A stretch of DNA of 64,000 nucleotides, from positions 1 to 64,000 of the forward strand of contig CAYFQW010000002.1 in the NCBI GenBank assembly GCA_964345475.1, written 5' to 3'. Shown piece after piece: positions 51,620 to 60,497 of this stretch (position 1 is its first letter; each line of letters starts with the position of its first letter). The DNA is from WRIS01 sp964345475. Lineage in GTDB: Bacteria; Actinomycetota; Coriobacteriia; Coriobacteriales; Eggerthellaceae. The position numbers and the translations under genes were made by a program. The notes under the pieces were generated by a model that worked only from the letters and a program-made list of their open reading frames with translations, searched no databases and was not told where the DNA came from.

Positions 51620-52975
51620 TCAGTTCTCGTATGTTTTCTCAACGAGGTCATGTATCTCCTGAATATAATCTGATGGGCTACAGGATACCACGGCGAGCCT
51701 CGGCTTCGACCTGCTTTGTATATCCTCAAAGCTCATATCATCAAGAGTTATTTTATCGCTATTGAAGATAACGCGGGGTAGCACAGCTAAACTAATAGAC
51801 TCTCCCGACAAAGCCGCCGTATTGAGTGCATCCGCGATATCCTGGCCTGTAAGCAAGCCTGTTACATCTACATTCCCACCAAAAAACTCGTTTTTGACAA
51901 AAATAGGTATAAGGCGACCCTGCAAGGGGCTTGCCTCTATAAGAGGGACGATAAACTCTTTTTGAGCATATCCCGCGACAAAATGAACAGTTTTGTTCTT
52001 CGCCTCAAGGCTTTGCGCTAAAGCGCATATTGCTGTGGCGCTTTCGTTCCAGGCATCGATCGTTGACCGTATGATTCCTATGCCATCTTCAAAAAGCTCG
52101 TATTCCCCATAGTGTCCGGCAGGTGGAAGTTTTTCTAAAATACTTTCAGGGTATGCATTGCGGTAAAATTCGTCAGCAGCATACACCCAAGCCTGGTCTT
52201 TTATGTTTGCCGCCTTCTTTTGCCAACGTTCGATAATCCTTAAGACACTGCTTGCTGATTCGGTATCATTAAAACTCTTAGTGAAAAGATGTTGGTGTTT
52301 CGTGTAGCCAAGGGGAACTACCGCGACCCCCTTTACACTCTCATGCGCAAAAGCCCATTCGAGGCTGCGTTCGAGCTCTTCCCCATCATTTTCACCAGGA
52401 ACCAAAACTATCTGAAGGTGCATTTCAATACCTGCATTCAGAAGTCTTTCAGCAACTTCTATTCCTTTGGCTTCGTGCCTTCCTATCAACCTTTTTCTAA
52501 TCTTTGGCGTGATTGCATGTAAGGACATCCGCAAGGGCGATATTTTTTGTTCTATTATACGAGCTTCTTCTTCTCTACTGACATTAGTCAAGGTTACGAA
52601 CGTACCAGTAAAAAAACTCATACGATAATCATCGTCGCGAAGGCTGAGCGAAGGTCTGGCCCCTGGTGGTAGCTGACGCATAAAACAGAAGGTACACGAA
52701 TTTCTACAGGTTTTAATTTTATCGAAGACAAAATCATCAAAACCGAAGCCCCAGTCTTCTCCCGGATATCTCTCAAGTAAAACTTGAGAGACAGAGCCAG
52801 AGGGATCTCTGTAGCGCAGCTGCATGAAATCGTCAGCTGAGAACCATGCCCAATCTATCATATCCCTCAGAACATGGCCGTTTACCTCGAGAAGTTCGTA
52901 GCCCTCTGTGAAGCCAGCATCGTCGGCTGGGCTTGCTTCGCGCACCGAAACAATCCGCGCTCCTGGCTCAGACAT
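51620..52975 (-). CDS. DUF512 radical-SAM-like Fe-S protein with PDZ domain
   Basis: 451 residues. An N-terminal PDZ-like segment (SVREASPADDAGFTEGYELLEVNGHVLRDMIDW) precedes the cysteines Cys90, Cys94 and Cys97 in CRNSCTFCFMRQLPPGAR, the CX3CX2C pattern of radical SAM enzymes. The body and C-terminal DUF512 region follow (LHAITPKIRKRLIGR, VPLGYTKHQHLF, YAADEFYRNAYP, HYGEYELFEDGIGI, FFGGNVDVTGLLTGQDI). It is found beside der in many Gram-positives. Its function is not established; it is probably a [4Fe-4S] radical enzyme. Confidence 0.93.
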   Translation of the reverse strand: MSEPGARIVSVREASPADDAGFTEGYELLEVNGHVLRDMIDWAWFSADDFMQLRYRDPSGSVSQVLLERYPGEDWGFGFDDFVFDKIKTCRNSCTFCFMRQLPPGARPSLSLRDDDYRMSFFTGTFVTLTNVSREEEARIIEQKISPLRMSLHAITPKIRKRLIGRHEAKGIEVAERLLNAGIEMHLQIVLVPGENDGEELERSLEWAFAHESVKGVAVVPLGYTKHQHLFTKSFNDTESASSVLRIIERWQKKAANIKDQAWVYAADEFYRNAYPESILEKLPPAGHYGEYELFEDGIGIIRSTIDAWNESATAICALAQSLEAKNKTVHFVAGYAQKEFIVPLIEASPLQGRLIPIFVKNEFFGGNVDVTGLLTGQDIADALNTAALSGESISLAVLPRVIFNSDKITLDDMSFEDIQSRSKPRLAVVSCSPSDYIQEIHDLVEKTYEN

Positions 52976-52995
52976 AATAGCAGCCTCTCTTTGTG

Positions 52996-53844
52996 TTACT
53001 TCCCAAGTTGCAGAAGATACGTTTCAACTTCGATTATTTGTTTTTCAGGAGTAGAAGCCCCTGCTGTTATTCCCACAGACTCACACCCGTCAAACCATGC
53101 AGGATTGATTTCTTCAAGCCTTTCGATATGAAATGACTTCTCACAATACTGCTTGCATATTTCATGCAAACGCGTAGTGTTCGATGAGTTTCTTCCGCCT
53201 ATTACTACAACAGCATCAACCTTAGATGCTAATTCCGCAGCAGCCTCTTGCCGTTGGCGTGTCGCAAAACAAATGGTGTTTTTAGCAACAAACTCGACCT
53301 TGCGCTTGCTTAGAGACTGCACTATTGAATCGAGGTTTTCCCGGGCTTGGGTAGTTTGTACAACTATCCCTACCGGCTCGGGGATTTCTGCTGGCAATTC
53401 GCTTGCGTCTGTGATAACAAACACTTTCGCTGCCGTGCCTTCTGCAAGAGCATATGCTCTCATACCCTCCACCTCAGGATGCCCAGGCTCACCTACAATA
53501 ATGACATTGTAGCCCTCTCGAGCAAATGAAGCCGCAGCTTTTTGAGCGCGTGCTACATGAGGACAGGTCGCATCAACCAAGGAAAGCCCTTTTACAAGCG
53601 CGTCGTGTTTAACTTGAGGAACAACTCCATGACTCCTAATGATGACTATCCCCTTCTGCACTTCGTCAACAGAAGAAACCTGCTTAAGGCCCTCTTCGGA
53701 AAGCTCCTGAACAACTTGGGGGTTATGTATAAGGGGGCCAAGTGTTACCACAGGCTCTTCATCAAGAATAGCAGCATAAGCCATATCGAGAGCCCTTTGA
53801 ACTCCGTAACAAGCTCCTGCATGTTTTGCCCGTATTACCTGCAT
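52996..53844 (-). CDS. ispH: 4-hydroxy-3-methylbut-2-enyl diphosphate reductase
   Basis: Last step of the MEP isoprenoid pathway, producing IPP and DMAPP with a [4Fe-4S] cluster. 282 residues. Cluster cysteines appear in HAGACYGVQRAL (Cys12), VDATCPHVARAQK, and KNTICFATRQRQEAA. Active-site histidines and SSNTTRLHEIC are present. ATG 53844 overlaps the plsC stop (TGATG). Some relatives in Firmicutes carry a fused S1 domain; none here. Confidence 0.97.
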   Translation of the reverse strand: MQVIRAKHAGACYGVQRALDMAYAAILDEEPVVTLGPLIHNPQVVQELSEEGLKQVSSVDEVQKGIVIIRSHGVVPQVKHDALVKGLSLVDATCPHVARAQKAAASFAREGYNVIIVGEPGHPEVEGMRAYALAEGTAAKVFVITDASELPAEIPEPVGIVVQTTQARENLDSIVQSLSKRKVEFVAKNTICFATRQRQEAAAELASKVDAVVVIGGRNSSNTTRLHEICKQYCEKSFHIERLEEINPAWFDGCESVGITAGASTPEKQIIEVETYLLQLGK

Positions 53845-54692
53845 CAATCCATTCCGTTCTTATGTACGTTTTTTTCTTCAGCAACCACGTCTGCGCTGCA
53901 ATGAACCGGCATCTGTCTCTCTTTGAATGCTTCTGTATAATCTTTCGTATTCGGGAATAAGGCTCGCATATCTACTTCACCAGGTGCACAGTTGAGTGAA
54001 AGAGCAAAGCATTCCCTCATGGTATACCAGGTGCAAGCATCAAGCCTGTCTTGCTTCGGTAAAAAATCAAAATCGGATACCAGCACAGGACTGCCGTATT
54101 CAATACTGACCTTCGGAAATCGTAAACGGCGTCCTTTCTGTTTGATATACTCTGCATTTCGAACCGTCACAGGGAGCAGCGGCGATCGGCCCATACGAGC
54201 TATCAATGCTGCGCCCGCGTGCAAGTCGGGTTCTTGAGACCCTTTGCCTCGTCGCGTTCCTTCTGGAAAAACACCTATCACTTCATTATTGCCCAACATT
54301 TTGGCAGCTCGTTTTATAGCCTTGAGATCTGCCTTATCCCGCTTGACAGGAAATGCTCCTACACGCGAAAGGGCCTGGCCCACAAGACCTCGGGCAGTTG
54401 GGAACAAGGTGTCTCGCCCGATAAGCCTAACCCATTGGCTAGGTCGAGCACTGAGAAATAAAAATACCGTATCTAGAAAAGAAGTATGGTTACACACGAG
54501 CACTACACCCTGCTTCTTATCGAACGCCCGGAGGCTCTCGCGTCCGGTTACGGTATACCGAAAGCATATTTTAAATAGGAAACCAAGAAATATATAACAA
54601 AAGTTTCCAAACCAATGGGGGATTTGCTTTTCTTCAGATGTCCCACCGAGGGGCATATCCCACATGTTCTCATATGGTAAAAACAATCTCAT
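53844..54692 (-). CDS. plsC: 1-acyl-sn-glycerol-3-phosphate acyltransferase
   Basis: 282 residues. NHTSFLD (HX4D-type motif) and FPEGTRRGKGSQEPDLHAGAALIARMG are the two acyltransferase blocks. A hydrophobic segment near the N-terminus (FGNFCYIFLGFLFKICF) anchors it to the membrane. The C-terminal about 60 residues extend beyond the usual core. It converts lysophosphatidic to phosphatidic acid, completing the PlsX-PlsY route. It lies between cmk and ispH, an order often seen in this phylum. Confidence 0.92.
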   Translation of the reverse strand: MRLFLPYENMWDMPLGGTSEEKQIPHWFGNFCYIFLGFLFKICFRYTVTGRESLRAFDKKQGVVLVCNHTSFLDTVFLFLSARPSQWVRLIGRDTLFPTARGLVGQALSRVGAFPVKRDKADLKAIKRAAKMLGNNEVIGVFPEGTRRGKGSQEPDLHAGAALIARMGRSPLLPVTVRNAEYIKQKGRRLRFPKVSIEYGSPVLVSDFDFLPKQDRLDACTWYTMRECFALSLNCAPGEVDMRALFPNTKDYTEAFKERQMPVHCSADVVAEEKNVHKNGMD

Positions 54693-54770
54693 TCCTTACA
54701 CCTTCAGGTCTGCAGCAGAGAGGTTATCCTTGCAGCTGGACGATGGGCAAAACGTGCTACCCCCTCGACC

Positions 54771-55448
54771 CTATCTACGGATAAGCTCTTGCGCAGCCAT
54801 ATAAATTTTATCGATAACCTTTTCAATGTAAACTCCAGTAGTATCGAAGTATTGCGCATCTTCAGCTGCCTTAAGGGGAGATGTTGCCCGTGTCGAGTCG
54901 TATGTGTCACGACGAATAATATCCTCCAAGACTGCGTCATAGTCAATTGAGCCAAAGCCACGGTCGGCGTTCTGCCGAACCCGTCTATGGGCTCGCTCTT
55001 CAGCAGTGGCAGTAAGGAATACCTTGACTTCGGCCTGGGGAAATACGACCGTTCCAATGTCTCTCCCCTCTACCACATAGTCACCTTCCCTGCCTATGCG
55101 CTGCTGCTGAGAAACTAATGCTTTTCGAACCGAAGGGGCAGCCGACACAGGGCTTACCGCCTTATCAATTTCTTGCGTGCGTATCGCCGCACTGACATCA
55201 ACACCGTCTACATACACTATCCGAGGAAGCGGATCTCCTTTTTCATGTCCAAAACTAATCTCTTTACTGCGGGCAAGCTCGCCCAAAGCCTCGTCATCGT
55301 CTAATCCAACACCTTCTTGGAGGGCAGCCCAAGCAATCGCACGATACATGGCCCCTGTATCCAGGCAAGCAAAACCAAGTTTTTTAGCCACTGCCTTCGC
55401 GACTGTTGACTTTCCAACTCCAGATGGCCCATCTATCGCAATTATCAT
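54771..55448 (-). CDS. cmk: Cytidylate kinase
   Basis: 225 residues. Walker A AIDGPSGVGKSTVAKAVAKKLG, FACLDTGAMYRAIAWAAL, VVEGRDIGTVVFPQAEVKVFLTATAEERAHRR. It phosphorylates CMP and dCMP. The start overlaps the end of aroA by 4 nt, so it is coupled to aroA. plsC follows after 78 bp with no clear signal. Confidence 0.97.
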   Translation of the reverse strand: MIIAIDGPSGVGKSTVAKAVAKKLGFACLDTGAMYRAIAWAALQEGVGLDDDEALGELARSKEISFGHEKGDPLPRIVYVDGVDVSAAIRTQEIDKAVSPVSAAPSVRKALVSQQQRIGREGDYVVEGRDIGTVVFPQAEVKVFLTATAEERAHRRVRQNADRGFGSIDYDAVLEDIIRRDTYDSTRATSPLKAAEDAQYFDTTGVYIEKVIDKIYMAAQELIRR

Positions 55449-56773
55449 AGTAAAAGCCTTTCAATATCGGAGATAAACTGAGGATAACTAACATTAATCG
55501 CATCGAACCCGATTATATTAATTGGCTGAGAGTTTATTAACGCCAAAAGCGACCAGGTCATAGCCAGGCGATGATCGCCTTTAGAGTCGAAGGTTATTTC
55601 TGTATCGAGAAGTAGGTCGGGCCTACCTTCAACATAAAGGTCATTGCCATCCACCCAAGCATCGACACCAATCAATCCAAGCCCCTCGACTACAGCCTCG
55701 AGACGGTCAGTTTCTTTGACACGAAGCTCACTAACCTCCCGAAATACCGTTATACCTTTTGCAAACGACGCAACGAGCGCGAGAACGGGTATTTCATCAA
55801 TCAACGAAGCGATTTTATGTGCCGGTACTTCACAGCCCCTCAGCCGATCCGTGTATCGAGCCTCAATGTCGCCATAAGGCTCTTTTTCTTCAGCTCCTGC
55901 ATAGTGCGTTTGTATGTCAGCACCCATCTTTTCTAAGACGCGGACAAAACCGATTCGAAGTTCATTAAGACTGACGGAGCGTATAATCAAACTGCTACCT
56001 GGTTTCAACACAGCTGCACAAGTGAGAAATGCGGCAGACGAGGGATCGCCGGGAACAAAAACCTCACTCGCATGTAATGTGCAGGGACCCTGTACGCTTG
56101 CGAGGCAATCGCCAACAGTGGTTGCAACACCGAATCCCGGCAGCATCAGTTCAGTATGGTTACGCGAAGGAGACGGCTCTATAACCGTAGTGACCCCTTC
56201 GGCATACAGACCTGCTAGAAGAATTGCTGTTTTCAATTGAGCTGAAGCTACGGGCGTTTCGTACCTGAGCGGCTTTATGTTTTTCGTTCCTTGGATACAA
56301 AGAGGTAGAGTCTCTTTGCCTATCGGGGAAAACCGTACTCCCATCTTGGTCAAAGGAGCTGTCACTCTTCTCATAGGTCTTTTTTTTAGATATGCGTCGC
56401 CGCTTATTGAAACCTCAATATCCCAAGGCGCAAGAACGCCAAAAAGCAGTCGGGCCGTTGTACCTGAGTTCCCGCAGTCTATTTCACTGCTTGTTTGTGC
56501 AGGCCCCCGCTTTCCCCAGCCATGTATGGTGGCAGAAAAGCCTCCCCCTACCTGGTTTTCCAGGTGCACTTCAGCGCCTAGTTGCCGTACCGCCTGCAAG
56601 GTAGCATGCACATCAGAGGAATCTAGCAATCCCGCTATGCTTGAAACCCCCTCAGCCATAGCTGAGAATAAAATAGCTCTGTGAGAAATAGACTTATCAC
56701 CAGGAACCCTTGTCTCCCCTTTCAAAAAACCCCTAAAGGGACCAAGGGATGTGGTGGAGGCGTCACTCGACAT
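55445..56773 (-). CDS. aroA: 3-phosphoshikimate 1-carboxyvinyltransferase (EPSP synthase)
   Basis: Sixth step of the shikimate pathway, transferring enolpyruvyl from PEP. 442 residues from ATG 56773 (AAGGAG 7 nt before it, inside the tyrA end). Motifs: VPGDKSISHRAILFSAMAEG, LDCGNSGTTARLLFGVL-like IDCGNSGTTARLLFG, GDAYLKKRPMRRVTAPL, KTAILLAGL, VPGDPSSAAFLTCAAVL and RVKETDRLEAV. It overlaps cmk by 4 nt. Confidence 0.97.
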   Translation of the reverse strand: MSSDASTTSLGPFRGFLKGETRVPGDKSISHRAILFSAMAEGVSSIAGLLDSSDVHATLQAVRQLGAEVHLENQVGGGFSATIHGWGKRGPAQTSSEIDCGNSGTTARLLFGVLAPWDIEVSISGDAYLKKRPMRRVTAPLTKMGVRFSPIGKETLPLCIQGTKNIKPLRYETPVASAQLKTAILLAGLYAEGVTTVIEPSPSRNHTELMLPGFGVATTVGDCLASVQGPCTLHASEVFVPGDPSSAAFLTCAAVLKPGSSLIIRSVSLNELRIGFVRVLEKMGADIQTHYAGAEEKEPYGDIEARYTDRLRGCEVPAHKIASLIDEIPVLALVASFAKGITVFREVSELRVKETDRLEAVVEGLGLIGVDAWVDGNDLYVEGRPDLLLDTEITFDSKGDHRLAMTWSLLALINSQPINIIGFDAINVSYPQFISDIERLLL

Positions 56774-57908
56774 GTACATGCTCCTTCGGGCCCAAAGGAC
56801 TGAAGGACACAGAGAACCCTGCCTCTATTAATTGCGTTGATAGGCAGCCAACATCACCTTCATCAGTCAATACAAGGCTTAAAACAGCACTGTCTTCTGT
56901 TATGTGGTCTATTTCGATAGATAGGATATTACAGCCCACCTGTGAAGCAATGGTTGTTACCTCAGCAACTACACCTTTGCGGTTTTCCATAGGGATTCTA
57001 ACTTCAAGGAGCCTATCGGTTGATGGCACCCATGCAGCAGGCAGAGCTTTTCGTGCTTGGGCCGCGTCTTCGAGTAGCTCAAGCAGGCAATCATCGTCGC
57101 CATCGCGCAGAGCTGATTCGAATTGAAATAATATGTCTCGCATCTCAGCGAGCCCATCTATCAAGGCAGGTGCATTTTCAAAAGAAATGCCCGTCCAAAG
57201 TTTTGACGATCCTGCCGCTATCCGTGTCGAGTCTTTAAACCCGCCGGCTGCGAGCCTAAAAAGGGTTTGGGAATCGTCAGCATGGGCTGAAGCGAGCTGC
57301 ATGAGGGAGGATGCTACGAGATGGGGGACGTGGCTAACGATAGCCATGCTCCTATCATGGTCTTCCCGAGGCAGGGAAACGACGCGCGCATCAAGCGAGG
57401 TTATCAAGGTATGAAGCTTTTGGAACAACTCAGCCGACGTGTTTTCATCGGGACAGAGTATCCAGTGTGCCCCTTTAAACAAATCAGCACGCGCACCTTC
57501 TATGCCGTTCACTTCCGAACCAGCCATCGGATGTCCTGGTATAAAGCACTCAGGGTGGGTCAAATATGTTTCAGCAAGGGAACACACCTGAGCCTTCGTA
57601 GACGTAGTATCCGTAATAAGCTGGCTGTATCCCCACGATGACAGGGTTTTGAAATACCCTTCCAGGGCAACTGCAGGAACACAAAGCACGACAAGATCGC
57701 AGGCGCTCAGTACCGACTCCTTCAAGGCAGGGTCGTTCGGAGCATAAGCCTCATCCACCCATGCTTTTTCGCAGGCAAGATCTCTTGTTTCTCGCGAGGT
57801 ATCAACCCCGATTATATGAAATTCTGTATCATTTTCTTTGCAAGCCGCGGCAAAAGATGCGCCGATCAGGCCCAGCCCTATCACTGCAATTGTATGGAAG
57901 CTTTGCAC
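56763..57908 (-). CDS. tyrA: Prephenate dehydrogenase with C-terminal ACT domain
   Basis: 381 residues. N-terminal Rossmann IAVIGLGLIGASFAAACKEN, then TDTTSTKAQVCSLAETYL, GHPMAGSEVNGIEGARADLFKGAHW and a helical dimerisation region (FKDSTRIAAGSSKLWTGISFEN). Residues about 305-381 are an ACT domain (RIPMENRKGVVAEVTTIASQVGCNILSIEI), probably for feedback by tyrosine. It oxidises prephenate to hydroxyphenylpyruvate. The start is GTG. It overlaps the start of aroA, pairing the two shikimate-branch genes. Confidence 0.96.
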   Translation of the reverse strand: MQSFHTIAVIGLGLIGASFAAACKENDTEFHIIGVDTSRETRDLACEKAWVDEAYAPNDPALKESVLSACDLVVLCVPAVALEGYFKTLSSWGYSQLITDTTSTKAQVCSLAETYLTHPECFIPGHPMAGSEVNGIEGARADLFKGAHWILCPDENTSAELFQKLHTLITSLDARVVSLPREDHDRSMAIVSHVPHLVASSLMQLASAHADDSQTLFRLAAGGFKDSTRIAAGSSKLWTGISFENAPALIDGLAEMRDILFQFESALRDGDDDCLLELLEDAAQARKALPAAWVPSTDRLLEVRIPMENRKGVVAEVTTIASQVGCNILSIEIDHITEDSAVLSLVLTDEGDVGCLSTQLIEAGFSVSFSPLGPKEHVHVE

Positions 57909-57978
57909 TATATTCTCGAACTTTCCCTCAAGGTCTTATATACACATATTTTACCATGACGAAAAGTTAATATAGGTC

Positions 57979-58773
57979 TCACACGGTTTCAGCAAGAAGC
58001 ATACATTCCTCTTCTGTCAGGGTTCGCCATGTGCCCTCTTCAAGGTCTCCTAGTTCGAGCTGGGCAATCCGAAAACGATGTAAAGAGATTACTGGATGCC
58101 TTAAGGACGCGAACATGCGGCGCACTTGACGTTTTTTTCCTTCTCGAATCCCTATCTCCACCAAAGATACCTCTTGCGTGATATTCAAAATCTTCACTTC
58201 TGCAGGCCTTGTCATACCATCTTCGAGTTCAATTCCCGTGCGAAGTCTATCGATATCCACGTCACTCAACTGGCCTTGAGCCTCCACGCGGTAGGTCTTG
58301 AGTACTCTATTGCTTGGATGCATAAGGTGGTTTCCGAGGTCGCCGTCAGTGCTGAAAAGCAAAAGTCCTGTTGTGTCAGAATCGAGCCTGCCGATAGGGA
58401 ATAGTCCAGGGTAGGTTTTTACAGGCACCAGTTCAGCTACGCACTTTCGGCCGAAAGGATCGGACATAGTGCTTATATACGCTTTCGGTTTGTGCAGCAT
58501 GAGCGTTGTCGACCCCTGCCCATACTCAACAAGCACCCCATCCACTTCAACCCTATCAACACGCGGGTCAACCTTAGAGCCAAGCTCGGTAACAACTTTG
58601 CCGTTCACTTGCACCCTGCCGTTCGTCATGAGGTTCTCCGAACCGCGCCTACTCGCGACACCTGCCCGTGCAAGGAACTTCTGGAGGCGAAGCGGTACTA
58701 TCCTTTCGTCCTGGCGAGAGGATGCACTTTCTTTGCAACAGGCTGCCTCTTTTTTTCTCTGCTCTGCAGCCAT
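57979..58773 (-). CDS. RluB/RsuA-type rRNA pseudouridine synthase
   Basis: 264 residues from the chosen ATG 58773. S4 domain RLQKFLARAGVASRRGSENLMTNGRVQVNGKVV, then the catalytic block FPIGRLDSDTTGLLLFSTDGDLGNHLMHPSNRVLKTYRV with the catalytic Asp, and KRQVRRMFASLRHPVISLHR near the end. The N-terminal about 30 residues are charged and disordered. Upstream ATGs at 58806 and 58860 overlap scpB and lack ribosome sites. In Gram-positives this gene follows scpAB, as here. RluB versus RsuA specificity is inferred from gene order only. Confidence 0.93.
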   Translation of the reverse strand: MAAEQRKKEAACCKESASSRQDERIVPLRLQKFLARAGVASRRGSENLMTNGRVQVNGKVVTELGSKVDPRVDRVEVDGVLVEYGQGSTTLMLHKPKAYISTMSDPFGRKCVAELVPVKTYPGLFPIGRLDSDTTGLLLFSTDGDLGNHLMHPSNRVLKTYRVEAQGQLSDVDIDRLRTGIELEDGMTRPAEVKILNITQEVSLVEIGIREGKKRQVRRMFASLRHPVISLHRFRIAQLELGDLEEGTWRTLTEEECMLLAETV

Positions 58774-58786
58774 CTGAGTCTCATTC

Positions 58787-59554
58787 CTATTCGAAGCTAA
58801 GTTCATCAAAATCAATCTTCTCCACAAGGCCAAAGCCGCTCGCAAATGCCTCTGCTGCATTGTTCAACTGCTGAATGTTTTCTGACCCATGATCAGAAAA
58901 AGGGTCTTTTGCGGAGGATTCTTCAAAGGTCTTGCTATCTCGCCCCTCTGAAGCTTCGAACCCGAAGTCCAGCCCCCCTGTCGACACGCTCAACCGTTCT
59001 CGAATGAATTCCCGTGTTTCCTCATCAGGGGCATAAGACTCAAGATCGGGCAGATCTTGTAGTGAGCGCAATCCGAAGCTTTCCAAAAAAGCTTTTGTCG
59101 TACCGTATAAAACCGGATTCCCCGGTGAGTTCTCGGTACCCACCTCGCGAACAAACCCTTTTTCTATTAAAGAGTTGATTGAACTGTCAGAGTTCACACC
59201 TCGAATTGCAGCTACACCCGACCTTGTAATAGCCTGCCCATAGGCAATGATAGAGAGTGTTTCCAGGGCCGCTTGAGATAGTTTTCTCGTATCCCAAGAA
59301 ACAACGTATTGTTCTAAAAGCTCACGGAATGCAGGATGGGTATAAAAGCGCCAACCACCAGCCACCTCTCTCAGCTGAACTCCTCTATTTTCCTCTTCGA
59401 GCTGCGATCGAATATCGACAAGGGCGCATTCTACCTCCCCTGGCTCGGTGTTGAGCAGATCGGCCAAGGTAATGATAGAAACAGGCCGATCGCTTACAAA
59501 TAGCACGGCTTCTATAGCGGCTTTAGTTTGATTCATTTCTTGTCCCGCAAGCAT
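58787..59554 (-). CDS. scpB: Segregation and condensation protein B
   Basis: 255 residues. The winged-helix core is seen in MNQTKAAIEAVLFVSDRPVSIITLADLL, FYTHPAFRELLEQYV, LSQAALETLSIIAYGQAITRSGVAAIRGVNSDSSINSLIEKGFVREVGTEN and PGNPVLYGTTKAFLESFGLRSLQDLPDL. A C-terminal acidic/Ser-rich extension follows. It dimerises and binds ScpA and SMC. ATG 59536 would give a more typical N-terminus than 59554. It is separated from scpA by 121 bp, unlike the usual tight pair. Confidence 0.95.
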   Translation of the reverse strand: MLAGQEMNQTKAAIEAVLFVSDRPVSIITLADLLNTEPGEVECALVDIRSQLEEENRGVQLREVAGGWRFYTHPAFRELLEQYVVSWDTRKLSQAALETLSIIAYGQAITRSGVAAIRGVNSDSSINSLIEKGFVREVGTENSPGNPVLYGTTKAFLESFGLRSLQDLPDLESYAPDEETREFIRERLSVSTGGLDFGFEASEGRDSKTFEESSAKDPFSDHGSENIQQLNNAAEAFASGFGLVEKIDFDELSFE

Positions 59555-59675
59555 CTTCCTACTTCTTTCTCCCTCTCCTTGAACTCACCGCCCTAGCAAC
59601 TAAGGTGGTATTCCTGCCGCGCAATAGGCTGCTCGTCGCACGGGCGGTTGAACGCTTGGCTTCGTGCCAGACCCT
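59555..59675. other. 121-bp spacer between scpA and scpB
   Basis: No gene. It is richer in G and C than its surroundings and could fold: ACCGCCC and GGGCGGT at its ends (7 bp) enclose further inverted segments. scpA and scpB usually overlap, so the spacer is unusual. No promoter or T-run was recognised. Confidence 0.4.
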
Positions 59676-60482
59676 CTAGCGCAGACGGACTTCAATCTTT
59701 TGTTCTAATGTCGTATTCAAGGCTTCTTCAAAATCTGGACTATTTTCGTCTTCAATATAACTAATGACGATATCTCCGAATGTTTCATTTTGAAGAAGGC
59801 TTACTTTTGAGCGTTTGTACAATTCCAGAATCGCAAGAAAGTTCACAACTATCACTTGTGTGGAATCTGTCGTCCCGACCAACTCGGAAAACCTGAGTTT
59901 TCCTTTTTGGGCAATTCTTTGATGAATAGCCTGTGCATGCACTTCAACGGGTAGAACTTTGGCCGCGATGTGATCAGATTCAAGCAAAAAAACATCCCGA
60001 CGAGCGAGAGCCTCAACACATAAAGAGGCCAAGGAACTTACACTGACTCCCTCCAAATAATCTGGCGTCAAAGAATAAAATTCAGGGTCAGGGCCATAAG
60101 TGCGGGCACACATGCGTTCTTCTGCAATATAGCGCCTCAGAAGCATAGCTGAGGCATTTTTATATTTCTTGTATTCCAAAAGACGATGTATGAGCATATC
60201 GCGAGCCTCAAGCGCGGATATTTCTTGGAACTCTTCATCCTCTTCAGATCTCTCCAGCTCGACAAGACTCGCTGCTTTAATTTCTAAAAGACGTGCAGCC
60301 ACGAGCAGAAAATCGCTGGCAACATCCAAATCAAGATCTTTCATTTTCAAGACCTCAACAAGATACTGATCAGCGATTTCGCTTATGGAAATAGCTCCAA
60401 TGTCGACCTTCTGGCGGTTCACAAGATACAAAAGCAAGTCAAAAGGACCCTCAAAGTTCTCTATGCTCACCCGATACGACAT
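59676..60482 (-). CDS. scpA: Segregation and condensation protein A
   Basis: 268 residues. The kleisin N-terminal helix VSIENFEGPFDLLLYLVNRQKVDIGAISISEIADQYLVEVLKMKDLDLDVASDFLLVAARLLEIKA is diagnostic, with a winged-helix C-terminus (GKLRFSELVGTTDSTQVIVVNFLAILELYKRSKVSLLQNETFGDIVI). It joins the SMC heads as kleisin. SMC lies 27 kb away in the same window, ScpB next to it. Confidence 0.96.
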   Translation of the reverse strand: MSYRVSIENFEGPFDLLLYLVNRQKVDIGAISISEIADQYLVEVLKMKDLDLDVASDFLLVAARLLEIKAASLVELERSEEDEEFQEISALEARDMLIHRLLEYKKYKNASAMLLRRYIAEERMCARTYGPDPEFYSLTPDYLEGVSVSSLASLCVEALARRDVFLLESDHIAAKVLPVEVHAQAIHQRIAQKGKLRFSELVGTTDSTQVIVVNFLAILELYKRSKVSLLQNETFGDIVISYIEDENSPDFEEALNTTLEQKIEVRLR

Positions 60483-60497
60483 CTAGCAGACCTGTTC

